Below are positions 54,931 to 64,000 of a stretch of 64,000 bases of DNA, piece after piece (position 1 is the first letter of the stretch; every line of letters begins with the position of its first letter). Made by a program: the position numbers and the translations under genes. Source of the stretch: Blepharisma stoltei (lineage: Eukaryota; Ciliophora; Heterotrichea; Heterotrichida; Blepharismidae); NCBI GenBank assembly GCA_914767885.1, contig CAJZBQ010000021.1, positions 868,001 to 932,000 of the forward strand, in the 5' to 3' direction. Under the pieces are notes generated by a model, which saw nothing but the letters and a program-made list of their open reading frames with translations, was not told the DNA's origin and searched no databases.

Positions 54931-55725
54931 TTAATATTTTCCAGCTATCGCAAATTCGATCCTATTGCAAGTTTCTTCCAATATCCTAATTAAATTTTCT
55001 TCCGTATTTTCTCTTTCTTTTACCTCTTGTTCTATTTCTGTTTTTATTCTTTCCTTCATGCTATTAATATATCTTTCATACAATTTGTGTGCTTCATTGC
55101 GATTTTTTCTTTCATTTTCCAAATGATCAAAGCAGACATGCATCTCTTGTCCGATAATTTTGATTAAATCCTCATAACTTTCATCTCGTAATTGGCTTTC
55201 CCTGTTTACAGCCTCTTGCAGAATAATAATTTGATCTGAAAAATCTAAGATCTGGCCTTCTTCAGTTTCTTTTCTGATTTTTTTTTCTTTTCCTAGATCA
55301 ATTTTGATAGAAAATATTTTTTCTTCAATTAATTTATCGATTTTATTCTCGCTTTCTTTATAAATTTTTTCTTCTTTGCCAATTTCAATAAATATGCTCG
55401 ATTCCGCAATTTTCAATTCCTTTGACTTTTTTTCATCGAAACTTTCATCACTAAGACTTTCGTTATAAAATGCTTCTTCAATTTGTATAATTTGGTCTTT
55501 GATAATGTTCAATTTGGAGCTACTGGTAAGCTCGATCTTTGAAATTTTAGCTTCTAACTGTTTAAGACGATGATTATAAGCTTCATTTCTAGCTTGAGAT
55601 TCGAGTTCTGCAGTTTGCTGAAATGAATTAAGCTTGTCTGTTAATTGTTTGATTTTAAATCTTGTTGGAGACTCTGATCGATAAAATGTGTTAATGCCAG
55701 CAGAGTCTTCAGTACGATGTGCCAT
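54931..55725 (-). CDS. SF-assemblin-like coiled-coil protein
   Basis: 264 aa, complete. A short non-helical head (MAHRTEDSAGINTFYRSES, SPTRFKIKQLTDKLNSFQ) leads into a long coiled coil (residues ~25-260) with regular Arg/Asn-rich segments such as ESQARNEAYNHRLKQLE and ENERKNRNEAHKLYERY, as in SF-assemblins/beta-giardins, which form striated fibres at basal bodies. Length and head-plus-rod form match. A different coiled-coil family cannot be excluded. Confidence 0.72.
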   Translation of the reverse strand: MAHRTEDSAGINTFYRSESPTRFKIKQLTDKLNSFQQTAELESQARNEAYNHRLKQLEAKISKIELTSSSKLNIIKDQIIQIEEAFYNESLSDESFDEKKSKELKIAESSIFIEIGKEEKIYKESENKIDKLIEEKIFSIKIDLGKEKKIRKETEEGQILDFSDQIIILQEAVNRESQLRDESYEDLIKIIGQEMHVCFDHLENERKNRNEAHKLYERYINSMKERIKTEIEQEVKERENTEENLIRILEETCNRIEFAIAGKY

Positions 55726-55895
55726 ATAAAGAAAATTATAATTTGATATTTTTAAAATTCTGTTTCTGATTTTCTCTGGTGTGTACTAAAATAAAATATA
55801 TTACCAAAAAACTTATTGCACTTGGTTTCTGGCAAAACTGTGACTATTTTTAGCTAATTTTAATAATTAAAATTTAGCTATATTTAAGAAAAATA

Positions 55896-58033
55896 ATGTC
55901 AAATATAAATCTTTGGCTTTTCATTGCTATTTATTTTCTATCGATTGACACTGGATACTCAAGAGCATCTTTAGGTGGTTTCTATTCCCTCTCAAATGTT
56001 TATGACCAAGTAACAAATCTAACTCAAATGCATCCACACATGATTTCTTCAAGAACACTAAACAAGCCCGTTACAATGTCAAGTGCAAATTCAGTAGTCG
56101 CAATACACTTGCTAAATGAAAATAGCTTAATTCCCCTCCTCCGTGAGTGAACAAAAAAATTTTGTTCACTCACTGGGGTTAATTTTTTTTTTTTTTAATA
56201 ATTTATGTATAAATTTGATAAAAAACACATATTTTTTTTTCGAAATTTAAAAAAATCTTAATTCGCAAAAATTGGAAAGCAAAATTAATTCAATTTATAA
56301 AATTTATGTTTTAAAAAAAGCAATTCGTTTAAAATTAAACAGAATTAGCACTAGATTTTATTATACTAATTATCATTTATATATCAAATTTTTTTCCATA
56401 AAAAAATCTATTAAAAAAAATTTTCACTTACGGAGGGTGGGTTTTTTGGCAAAAAATAGGGATTTTTATAATGGTTTTGTCCGCTCACAGAGAGGGGGGA
56501 GTAAGCAAAGAATATCATAGAATTATTGTACTTTCTGCTGGCCAATACACGTCTCAGCCTTTATCTACTTCAATGATATTTTATTTAATAGATTTATTGT
56601 GCAATCAAAATAATTCTGATCCAAGGCTGAATTATTTATTAAACACTAAAGAATTTTGGTTTCTGCCAGTTATCAACCCAGACGCCCTTGAATATGTCGG
56701 ATCATTATATCAGACTGGCTATAATATTTCAGCCAGATATAAAAACCTAGAAACAAACTCATGCTCTAACAACTCTGCACAGGGAACAAATTTGAATAGG
56801 AATTACGACGTTGCTTGGAGTATCAATAGCAATGGCTCTTCTAAAGATCCATGCAGCTCTAACTTTAGAGGGGACAGTGCATTTTCGGCAAGAGAGACAC
56901 AAGCAATAAAAAGTTTTTTTGAATCAATTGTGGACTCTTTGGACTTATGGATTCATTTTGATGATTATGGAAATAACTACTATTCGCCAGTTTCTTTTAA
57001 GGAAGGGACTTCAAAGGAGCTGCTTCAAAATTCCAGCTGGCAGTATATACTTGATCAAGCTAGGCAGACAACTTCATTAATTCCAGCTTCAGTTGGAAGT
57101 TATTATGAAATTAATAACAGCACTCAAAATGGCGCGCTTATTGATTTTATTTATAATAACAGCCAAGCTCTCACATTAGAAGTCGCAATCGGACCCAAAA
57201 ATCCAGCAAAATCAATGATAAAAGGGTATTTAGATGCTCATGTGCCTGCTGTTGTCGAATTAATGATAAATTCCGGATTTTATTTAGAGTAATGCCTATA
57301 TAGTTTGGCACTCAAAAGAATTAGCTACATTAATTGTTCAGATAGCCCTATGACATGTAAAAATTCAGCAGCGAATAAAAGCATGGTTTTTGAATTGTTA
57401 TTGGTCAATTCTGGAATAGAAGCATCGCCTATTTCAAAAATTTATTTCAACTCTGAGATACTGACAGCTAATTCATCGATCACAATAGAGCCTGGCTACT
57501 TCTCACAAATAAATTCGGATTTATTCATAAATATCAGTAGTTCATCCTACTCAATAAGCCAAAAACTTTTCAATGGTTCTATTATTTTCGATTTGGGAAC
57601 TTTTCCTCCACATCACTCAGCATATCTAAAAATAAATTTAGACCAAATTGATCTTCGAGAAGCAGATAAAAATGCGACTGATATCTTAGCATATTCAATT
57701 TATTTAGAATCAATATATATCAATACCACTTTTATTGATCCAAAAAACAGTATCCAAGGAACACAAAATATTGATACAACAGGAAGCAAGAGCAGCTATA
57801 GTAAAAATGATAGCGATGATATAAGCTTATCTGGAAAAGAAATTGCTGGCATTGTTATTGGAGTTATTGGATTTTTAGCACTTGTTATTGGGGGAATCGT
57901 TTTAGCAAAAATATTATTGAAAAGAAAGTTCACACCTCCGGCTCTAGAAATCACTACACTGGAAGAAGCAAACGAATCAGGATCTGACTCAAACCATGAA
58001 CGTAAAGGATATTCCACTCCTACTAATATATAA
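55896..58033 (+). CDS. membrane-anchored M14 carboxypeptidase-like protein, zinc motif altered
   Basis: 582 aa after excision of IES 56128-56501 and one 15-nt intron (57289-57303). Signal peptide (LWLFIAIYFLSIDTGYS), M14 domain (residues ~25-340), an N-glycosylation-rich ectodomain, a transmembrane segment (IVIGVIGFLALVIGGIVLA, about residues 520-545) and a basic/acidic tail. Kept M14 features: GTNLNRNYDVAW (substrate Asn-Arg), DLWIHFDDYG (third zinc His), ALTLEVAIG (catalytic Glu). The HxxE zinc pair of the first motif is replaced: AGQYTSQPLS where families have G-x-H-x-x-E. Hence probably a pseudo-peptidase or a protein with a different function. Confidence 0.85.
56128..56501 (+). mobile_element. 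family I MITE-like IES
   Basis: 374 bp in the M14-like gene. Left tip TAATTCCCCTCCTCCGTGAG with hairpin, right end with two TCACTTACGGAGG/CGCTCACAGAG motifs and GGGGGGAGTAA. Excision joins NENSLSKEYHRIIVLSAG in frame. Same orientation as 11648. Confidence 0.92.
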
Positions 58034-58170
58034 TCGAATTTAACTAAATTAATCATGATTCATTAGATTATTGCCTCATTTTCGGAATTTAGTAGTTTTA
58101 ATAAATATTTTAAAAAATTATTTTATTTAGAATTATAGGCAAGGAAAATGATTTATAATAGTCATATCTA

Positions 58171-59256
58171 TTATTGTTTAAGTTTAACTTTAAACACAGA
58201 AATTCCCAAATAATTAGCAATTTGATAAACAACTCCAATTACAAATAAAGAATATATTGCAATTATAATAGCACTAAATACAAGAAGTGATGTAAATATT
58301 GGTAGCGTTTGGATATAATAATTTTCAATTAACAATACAAGCTCTAAAACTGCACAAAAGTCGAACCAGCCAAAGCTCATTCTTGATACACTGCAAATAA
58401 TTAGTCTTGAACAAATAGCCGAAAAAATTACTCCATGTATCATGAAAATAAGAGGTCCATAAGTAGGTGTCAAAGGGTGGCTTTTCCATAATACTAAGCT
58501 TACAGTCATTTCTATAATAGGAAGAAGCCTTAATAAAGCTTTTAATTTTTCTTTTGTTGTAATGAAAACACAATATATCATATACATTGATGTAATAGAA
58601 GCAATTATTATGTTTCCATATATTAATAGGTTTATTGCGCTATATCCAAAAATAATTGGTGTTTTCAAAAAATCATTTCCAAAAAGTGCTGAAATTGTAA
58701 AAACTGTTATTGACGTCATCTGGCTTTCTGTGACTCCCCAGCTTCCTATTTGGGTTCTGCAATAATGAGTATGATATTCTTCCCATGTCGCTAGATAAAA
58801 GCAAATCAAAACTAAACAATAAAACGTAATGCTCTCAGCTGTGATCCCTAAACTCAATCCTTGCAATATGTCTAGCAGTAAGATTGTAGATGATAAAGAA
58901 TCACAACCATGATCTAGAAGCATACCTAAAGGAGAGCTTTGATTAATTTTTCTGGCTTGCTTTCCGTCACATGCATCAAGTGTTTGGTACATAAATTGGA
59001 GAAAAGCTGAAAATAATAAAATATAGGATGGCATTGGCTTAAGAAAGGTTGTGTCAAATGGAACCATGATAAGATATGAGCCAGCCATGCAGATTAAGCC
59101 AAGTATAGTGATAAGGTTGGGAGCAAGCCAGTCAGGGAGCAGAGAGACCACCCAACACCAAAAATAATTCAAAAGGTTGTCTAATTTTGAATAGCCAGTA
59201 CTTTGGTATTTGTGCTGAGTTAAGTATTGTAAGTTTGCTTGGTTGATGAATACCAT
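58171..59256 (-). CDS. CDP-alcohol phosphatidyltransferase (choline/ethanolaminephosphotransferase type)
   Basis: 361 aa, no IES or intron, no TGA codon. The CDP-OH-P motif D-G-x2-A-R-x8-G-x3-D-x3-D is perfect (DGKQARKIN...SSPLGMLLDHGCD). Eight or so hydrophobic helices. N-terminal YKYxxxxxS-like start (QHKYQSTGYSKLDNLLNYFW), typical of eukaryotic CPT1/EPT1. It transfers phosphocholine or phosphoethanolamine from the CDP-alcohol to diacylglycerol in the ER. Which alcohol cannot be told. Confidence 0.93.
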   Translation of the reverse strand: MVFINQANLQYLTQHKYQSTGYSKLDNLLNYFWCWVVSLLPDWLAPNLITILGLICMAGSYLIMVPFDTTFLKPMPSYILLFSAFLQFMYQTLDACDGKQARKINQSSPLGMLLDHGCDSLSSTILLLDILQGLSLGITAESITFYCLVLICFYLATWEEYHTHYCRTQIGSWGVTESQMTSITVFTISALFGNDFLKTPIIFGYSAINLLIYGNIIIASITSMYMIYCVFITTKEKLKALLRLLPIIEMTVSLVLWKSHPLTPTYGPLIFMIHGVIFSAICSRLIICSVSRMSFGWFDFCAVLELVLLIENYYIQTLPIFTSLLVFSAIIIAIYSLFVIGVVYQIANYLGISVFKVKLKQ

Positions 59257-60342
59257 TATTCTCGAAATTATAATTCATTCGAAAAATGGCCTAAAATTGC
59301 CAGAATTTTGATGGGCTATTACATTATAGTAAATTAGATCATCAAAGATGGAGTTATAAGACTTTTGAGCATATTGAATTATTTAATTTAGGATTTGTTC
59401 TTTCAGGAATTTCAATTTTCAGTAACTTTATAATTTTTATAAAATTAATTCTGATAAGAAAAGCTCACAATCAATCTTCTTAACTCTGACCATCTTGATA
59501 GAGCTTAGATAATTTTCATATGGTTAAAAATGAAGCCCACCCTTCATCCCATCTTAAATCTAACTGCCTATCTTTTATAATAATAATAAATCTTACAGAT
59601 ATTAAATGAAAATCACTCCTAAGTAATTCAATTTGATGTTTAGCATATTTTTTAATATATTTCATGCTCTATTTTTGAGGATAGAGCATAAAATTTTATT
59701 TAAAAAAGTTTATTATAGAAATCTCTCATCTAATAAAATATTTATAGATATTTTTTTCATATTAATCGATATATGGTGATCGTTTTAATTAGTTTGATTA
59801 AGGATAGTTAAGTTAAGTTAGTTTTGTAAGGCCATACGCGGCCGAGCCACGGACCTCAGCACCTCAGCTCGAAAGACGTCACCGGGTCAGGTTCTGATGC
59901 GGCCATACTCCTAGGCCAGACGCCATCTTGATTTCTGGTCAAAACCACCTGTCCGAGGGATCAGCTCCTTTGGGCAGAGCCACTTCTGTCTGAGTGCCCC
60001 GATGGTCCCGATGAAGGAAGACCATGTGGTAGGAAAAACCTGTCTAGCCCGTCTGGCAGGGACAGGGAAAACCCTCGGGGGAGAAATAAAACTTCCTTTT
60101 CGGCACGGCTTCCCCACAACTGAAGGCCTACTTAGGACAGGAATGAGACCTGTATCTTCAGCTTCATCAGCAATGGGTCCTACCAGCTCCATAGGAGGTG
60201 CGCCTCGGAGTCCAATTTCCGTCAACGTCACCATTTTATTTCTTAAGGATAGGGAGTGAGTATTTTGGACAAAAAATTATATAAATTCTCTCATAGAAAG
60301 ATAATTATAGGATTTAAATTATTAAATTCTAATTTTAATATA
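59257..60342. other. spacer with an intergenic retroposon
   Basis: 1.09 kb between the starts/ends of two minus-strand genes. Holds the retroposon at 59808-60242. 59257-59800 is AT-rich with nothing else seen. Confidence 0.45.
59808..60242 (-). mobile_element. intergenic GC-rich retroposon
   Basis: 435 bp flanked by TTAAGGATAG (59798-59807 and 60243-60252), with a TA inside. Minus orientation: TTAAGTTAAGTTAG tail at the left. A 107-codon minus-strand frame (59911-60234) fills most of it (MVTLTEIGLRGAPPMEL), but the sequence resembles no protein and is probably a by-product of GC-rich DNA. Not similar to family A except for the general design. Confidence 0.7.
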
Positions 60343-62008
60343 TTAATTATATAAAATTAAATGATCACTATTGCTCAGAAACATCATCAAAACGCTTACT
60401 CAACCCTCCTTGGGCCGGCAAAAAAAATTTTGTTCGCTTATAGATAGGGGTTTATTTTTTTTTATAGCAAAATTTATATATAAATTTATAGTAAAATTTT
60501 TTTCGAAATTAAAAAAAACTCAATTCTCAAAAATTGGATAGCGAATATTCATTTAATTTGTGAAATCTATGTTTTAGAATGCAATTCGATTAAAATTAAC
60601 CAGGATTAGCTAAATATTTCATTATAATAATAATAATCATTTATATATCAAAAAACATTTTTTTCATAAAAAAATTTTGATGCCAAAAATAAATTGTTGT
60701 TTGCTGACAGAAGGTAGATTTTGGGTAAACAATAGGGATTTTTCCAATAGTTATTCCGTTCAGAGAGGGGGGAAGTTAGGAATCAGTTATCTTTTTCTAT
60801 ATGAGGTGCATGACCACAATGCTCCAAAATTGCTATAATCGCTTTTCCATTTCTTTCTCTATACTTATCAATCACGTACTTCATTTGCTTTATCATTGGC
60901 TGATATGGGTACTCGTCTTTCCCAGGATAGCCCTCAATTATATTAGAAATTCCCATGTGTATAGGATCTAATAAGCTTTTGTCTGAGATTACTGCATCTT
61001 CTTCTCCCCTTATTCACAAAATAGGTGGTTTTTCATTTAAATTTATGATCTCCTCCACATTATGATACTTCCCAGAAATTGCATTAAAGATCCCTTTGTC
61101 TCCAGGACACCACCCTGGCCAATTTTCAGACTCCTTATTATTTCCTGGGAAGAAATCATCCCCAATTTTTATCAAAAATATTTCATTTATATATTCATTT
61201 TCAGTTTCTTCATCAATTGAATAATACTCAGGAAAGCATGTGATATATTTGAAGAAATTTCTCATGGAAAAATGATCATTATTGTCAATTCTGTTTTCAA
61301 TGCTATTTTGTATACGTCTAGCAATTGGAAAAATACCAGAGCCAGAATAGTCTGAAAAAATCGGGATCCCTTTTTCTTGCTTCGTACCGAATAGGCCATA
61401 AGGACTTATTGGTGACTCTAATGTAAGTGATAAAATACGGTCGCTGTGATTTATTGAGTATTTCATTATAACTGCCCCTCCAAGACCTCAGCCTACTAAG
61501 TGTGTTCTCCTCAGATTGAGAGATTCGATCAAACTTTGAAGATCTTCACTCCCTCTTGGAAACGGATGAAAATCTTTATTAATTCTTATTAATTTTTTGG
61601 GCAAATTTAAAGGAAGCTTGCAAAAAACGTAAATAATTTAATAAATACTTGAATTTATAAAAGATTGTAAAAGTATTATCTAAATTTAAAATATTTTTTG
61701 CTCTTATAATGATCTGGAGGCTTTTTCTAGAATTAAGTTTATTTTGTCTCTGGAGGAGAGTCAGAAAAATCATCAAGCCCTTTAGTTGCATCCAGTGGGA
61801 GTGATTGAGATCTGCCAAATCCTCGTAAATCATAAGCATAGCAGTGATAATTCGGTGGCATTCTTTGCATTAACTCTTTGAAAAAGCGCGAGCTGGATAA
61901 AATATCATGAACAAAAACAATAGGAATTCCATTATGAGATTCACACTCAAGAATAAAATGAGTAATCCTTGATGTTGTTAAATAATAAGATTTTACTTCT
62001 CGAATCAT
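60343..62008 (-). CDS. alpha/beta hydrolase-fold protein, nucleophile replaced
   Basis: 359 aa after excision of 60397-60776 and 61577-61782 (CDS = 3 x 360). N-terminal beta strands THFILECESHNGIPIVFVHD, the YAYDLRGFGRSQSL motif, then LNLRRTHLVGWGLGGAVIM, where the nucleophile elbow G-x-S-x-G has Gly (GGT) instead of Ser. A long cap region follows, then WIRGEEDAVISD (acid) and EHCGHAPHIEKDNW (His). So Asp and His are kept but the Ser is gone. Start ATG at 62008. The C-terminus after the second IES (FLSVLMMFLSN...) is short and hydrophobic. Confidence 0.83.
60397..60776 (+). mobile_element. family I MITE-like IES near the hydrolase 3' end
   Basis: 380 bp, TA-bounded. Left TACTCAACCCTCCTTGGGCC with remaining TTTTGTTCGC motif; interior AAATTAACCAGGATTAGC; right GTTCAGAGAGGGGGGAAGTTA. 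Moderately decayed. Excision gives KDNWFLSVLMMF; without it the gene would run into the TIR. Confidence 0.8.
61577..61782. mobile_element. 206-bp unique IES without terminal inverted repeats
   Basis: TA-bounded (61577-61578; 61783-61784) in the hydrolase gene, recognised only by restoring GRSQSLPLDATKDFHPFPRG and the total frame. No TIR, target duplication or similarity to other elements seen. Its right part happens to stay open for 14 codons and mimics coding sequence. Confidence 0.78.
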
Positions 62009-63205
62009 ACTTCTTGTTAGAGTTGTAATAATTTTATTAGGATTGGCGAGGATTAACTTATAAATTAGACCTTTTTATAAATTTTTGTATTGATTAAACT
62101 TAACCATAAATAAAATGGCTTTCGCTTCAAGCGAAGTTAGCTCCGCTAGCTTTCTCTCACTCAAGCAATTTTATTTATGGGGTTGGGTTTTACTTTCTGC
62201 ACAGCAACAGCGGTTTAATTTTGGAGATAACCATAGGAACTTTTCCCCAGTGCATTCAAGACTCTCAGGTCTTTACCCCTCAGCACATCCCAAGGGAGTG
62301 GACCCTCAGGCGGAACACGCGCAGGAGCTGAGTCGGAATAAAGCCGTGGCGGCAGCGAAGCCCATCGAAGCCGGAACGCCTTATTTACCCGTACCTTGGC
62401 GATCAAAAGGGATCGATCCAGCGATTTCTGGGCCCGACACGTGGATAAATATGGTGGCAGCTCTGGAGTTGGCTACCCCGTAGTGGACGTAAAGCGTTAT
62501 AGACAATTAAGATTAAGATTAAGATTATGATTAAACTTAACCATTCTGTAGGAAAATATAGAAAAAGATTTCTTTATTTATGTTTAGATAGCGTTATTAT
62601 ATTTTTGAATTAAAAAAAATAGGTATCTACCTCCATTTTCTTTATATCTTTCTGATGCACGTCTAATTTAATTCATCCAGAAATTATTTTGTGTAGAATT
62701 CTTTATTTAAGTATTCTTAATATTGTGGTTTCTTTCAAACTGTAATTTGAAAATGATAACTATCAGAAATTTAAAACAAATCTTCCATATTATAAGAAAC
62801 TTAAGTCAAAATTATATGATGCTCAGCAAATTATAATGTTTGAAGCTTTTATTTTATCTCTTTTACTGTGATATTGTATTTTGCTTATCTGGAATTAAAA
62901 ATCGTAAATTCCAACCAGATCTTTAATATAAGCAGCATTAATAAGCGCCAGAGAAATTGGAGAGTTGATAGTTTGTGTTATTTCAGCTTTATTTAATATG
63001 CTATTTTAATAGAATTGATATGTTTATAGGAACATACCATGACGATGCCTTCTCTTAAATAAAGAATTAATATGGGTTCTCTAAAAAGCGGAAAAATTCA
63101 GCAAATAATAGTTTTAAGCACAGATTATCATTTGAGGGCATTAATAAAAATTAATAAAGGTAAGAATGACACAAAGTATATAATAATTTAATTCGCTCAA
63201 ACTTA
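62009..63205. other. spacer with a retroposon
   Basis: 1.2 kb between divergent genes. Contains the retroposon 62108-62527. A minus-strand patch at about 62899-62991 could encode INSPISLALINAAYIKDLVG before a TAA, but no upstream exon was found; weak. Confidence 0.4.
62108..62527 (+). mobile_element. intergenic retroposon (family B) sharing its 3' end with family A
   Basis: 420 bp flanked by the 17-bp duplication TGATTAAACTTAACCAT (62091-62107, 62528-62544), TA included. Tail AAGATTAAGATTAAGATT at the right, plus orientation. Its last part CCCCGTAGTGGACGTAAAGC is nearly the same as the family A 3' end, while the upstream ~380 bp is unrelated. A 5' inverted repeat (GCTTCAAGCGAAG...) is present. 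Confidence 0.8.
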
Positions 63206-64000
63206 ATGGAATTCATAAATCAAGATTATCTTCAATCTCTTTTAGAAATGGGATTTTCAAGAGCTATAGCTGAAAAATCTCTATATTTTACACAAAGCTC
63301 CTCTCTAGAAAATTCAATAGATTGAATCCACGAGCATCAGAATGACCAAGATATTGAAGAAGAATTACAAATTCCGTCTATAAATGATAATTCACCAAAA
63401 ATGACGAAACAAGAAGCAATTATGAAGGCACGCGAAATCAAATCCAAATTCATAAGCCAGCCTAAAAGTACCCAATTTATCCAAGTTAAAAGAGAGCCAA
63501 ACAGTCAAAGAGCTCAAAAGTTAAATGCAACTGAGCAGGAGCAAAAAAGAGTTCTTGAAGAAAGAATAAAAAAATTAAAAGGAGGGCAGAGCCAAGCTAA
63601 CCCTACTGCTGAATCTACAACACTAATTATCGATGCCCAAACAATTCCTTCAGATTCTCCTCCAATGATAGAAAAATCTCCCAAAGATCGAATGTATTTA
63701 GCGTTGAAAACAATTGTAACTCTTTATCCAAGCCACCGCCATACGGGAATTGCAATTTCTACAATTAATACATTGAAAACATATTTATCAAATATTATGA
63801 GTAATCCTCTTGATAATAAATTTCATAGGATCAGAATTCAGAATAAATCATTTCAAGAGAAAATTATAAAGGTTCAAGGCGCTTTAAACTTCTTAAAAGC
63901 TGTAGGATTTGTCGAAGAAGATGATTATTATGTCCTCAAAAATATCGGAGTTTATATATTAGCAGAAGGAATTAAAATGCTTAATGAAGCAACTGAAATT
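63206..64000 (+). CDS. UBA/PUB-type ubiquitin-adaptor protein, 3' partial
   Basis: 265 codons up to the window edge, still open. N-terminal UBA domain (INQDYLQSLLEMGFSRAIAEKSL...ENSIDWIHEHQ; Trp by TGA). A charged middle (KQEAIMKAREIKSKF, QEQKRVLEERIKKLKGG) resembles the UBXN1/UBXD family, and the final part (FHRIRIQNKSFQEKIIKVQG, ALNFLKAVGFVEEDDYYVLK) is a PUB/PUG domain, which binds p97/Cdc48. So likely a Cdc48 cofactor. No intron or IES in this part. Confidence 0.85.

Noticed and set aside
59911-60234. 107-codon frame in the 59808 retroposon
   Set aside because: Spans the element but resembles no reverse transcriptase or other protein; GC-rich DNA gives long open frames by chance.
62115-62500. 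GC-rich block as an rRNA or structured ncRNA gene
   Set aside because: It has a target-site duplication and repeat tail and shares its 3' end with another retroposon family.
1-64000. Bacterial-style operons, ribosome binding sites or CRISPR arrays
   Set aside because: Gene content, introns and the code are eukaryotic; repeats seen are dispersed, not regularly spaced arrays.

Overview
This window is germline (micronuclear) DNA of a heterotrich ciliate, almost certainly a Blepharisma. Four things seen in the sequence support this. (1) TGA is read as Trp throughout, for example the Rab switch-II motif WDTAGQE has TGA as its W, while TAA and TAG are the stops. (2) Introns are 15 nt, once 16 nt, with GT...AG ends; ten are placed here. 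(3) DNA is AT-rich and genes are tightly packed on both strands. (4) About 20 coding-region interruptions (about 7.9 kb) are flanked by TA; removing them TA-to-TA restores conserved protein sequence and gives total CDS lengths divisible by three. These are internal eliminated sequences (IESs).

Layout. 131-3808: axonemal dynein heavy-chain tail gene with one MITE IES and one retroposon IES. 4097-5300: a hypothetical protein and protein phosphatase inhibitor-2. 5386-10007: USP7-type deubiquitinase (3 IESs, 2 introns). 10270-15037: EF-hand protein divergent from an EF-hand/DUSP/USP deubiquitinase of USP32 type (2 MITE IESs). 15071-15928: coiled-coil protein. 16663-27221: very large BEACH-WD40 protein (2790 aa, 4 IESs, 1 intron). 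27503-30535: hypothetical protein and a Rab GTPase. 30908-36173: two hypothetical proteins and an ankyrin-repeat AGC kinase. 36323-47504: SFT2, proteasome alpha1, LRR/coiled-coil protein, acyl-carrier-like protein, YbaK deacylase, tRNA-Arg, AT-hook protein, NDUFA12, HIBCH-like hydrolase, F-BAR protein. 48969-53418: beta-propeller protein, a small MGC protein, divergent RPL11 and RPS13, AGC kinase. 53694-62008: basic protein, SF-assemblin-like protein, membrane-anchored M14 carboxypeptidase-like protein, CDP-alcohol phosphatidyltransferase, alpha/beta hydrolase. 63206 to the edge: UBA/PUB-type protein.

The IESs fall into classes. Family I (about 390 bp when full length) and family II (494 bp) are MITE-like; they share the tip TAACTCCCC but have unrelated interiors. 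Family III are near-perfect palindromes beginning TATAGCGC. A fourth group are GC-rich, SINE-like retroposons with 5-6-nt-repeat tails and 10-22 bp target-site duplications. Every one of the seven recognised target-site duplications contains a TA, so TA-to-TA excision can erase the insertion exactly. A few IESs fit none of these classes. Several elements are nested or decayed, giving an age series.

The genes are ordinary eukaryotic housekeeping and ciliary genes with no operon logic. Four appear to have lost a key catalytic or attachment residue: the ACP, M14 peptidase, alpha/beta hydrolase and HIBCH homologues. No database search was possible; family names rest on motif recognition.
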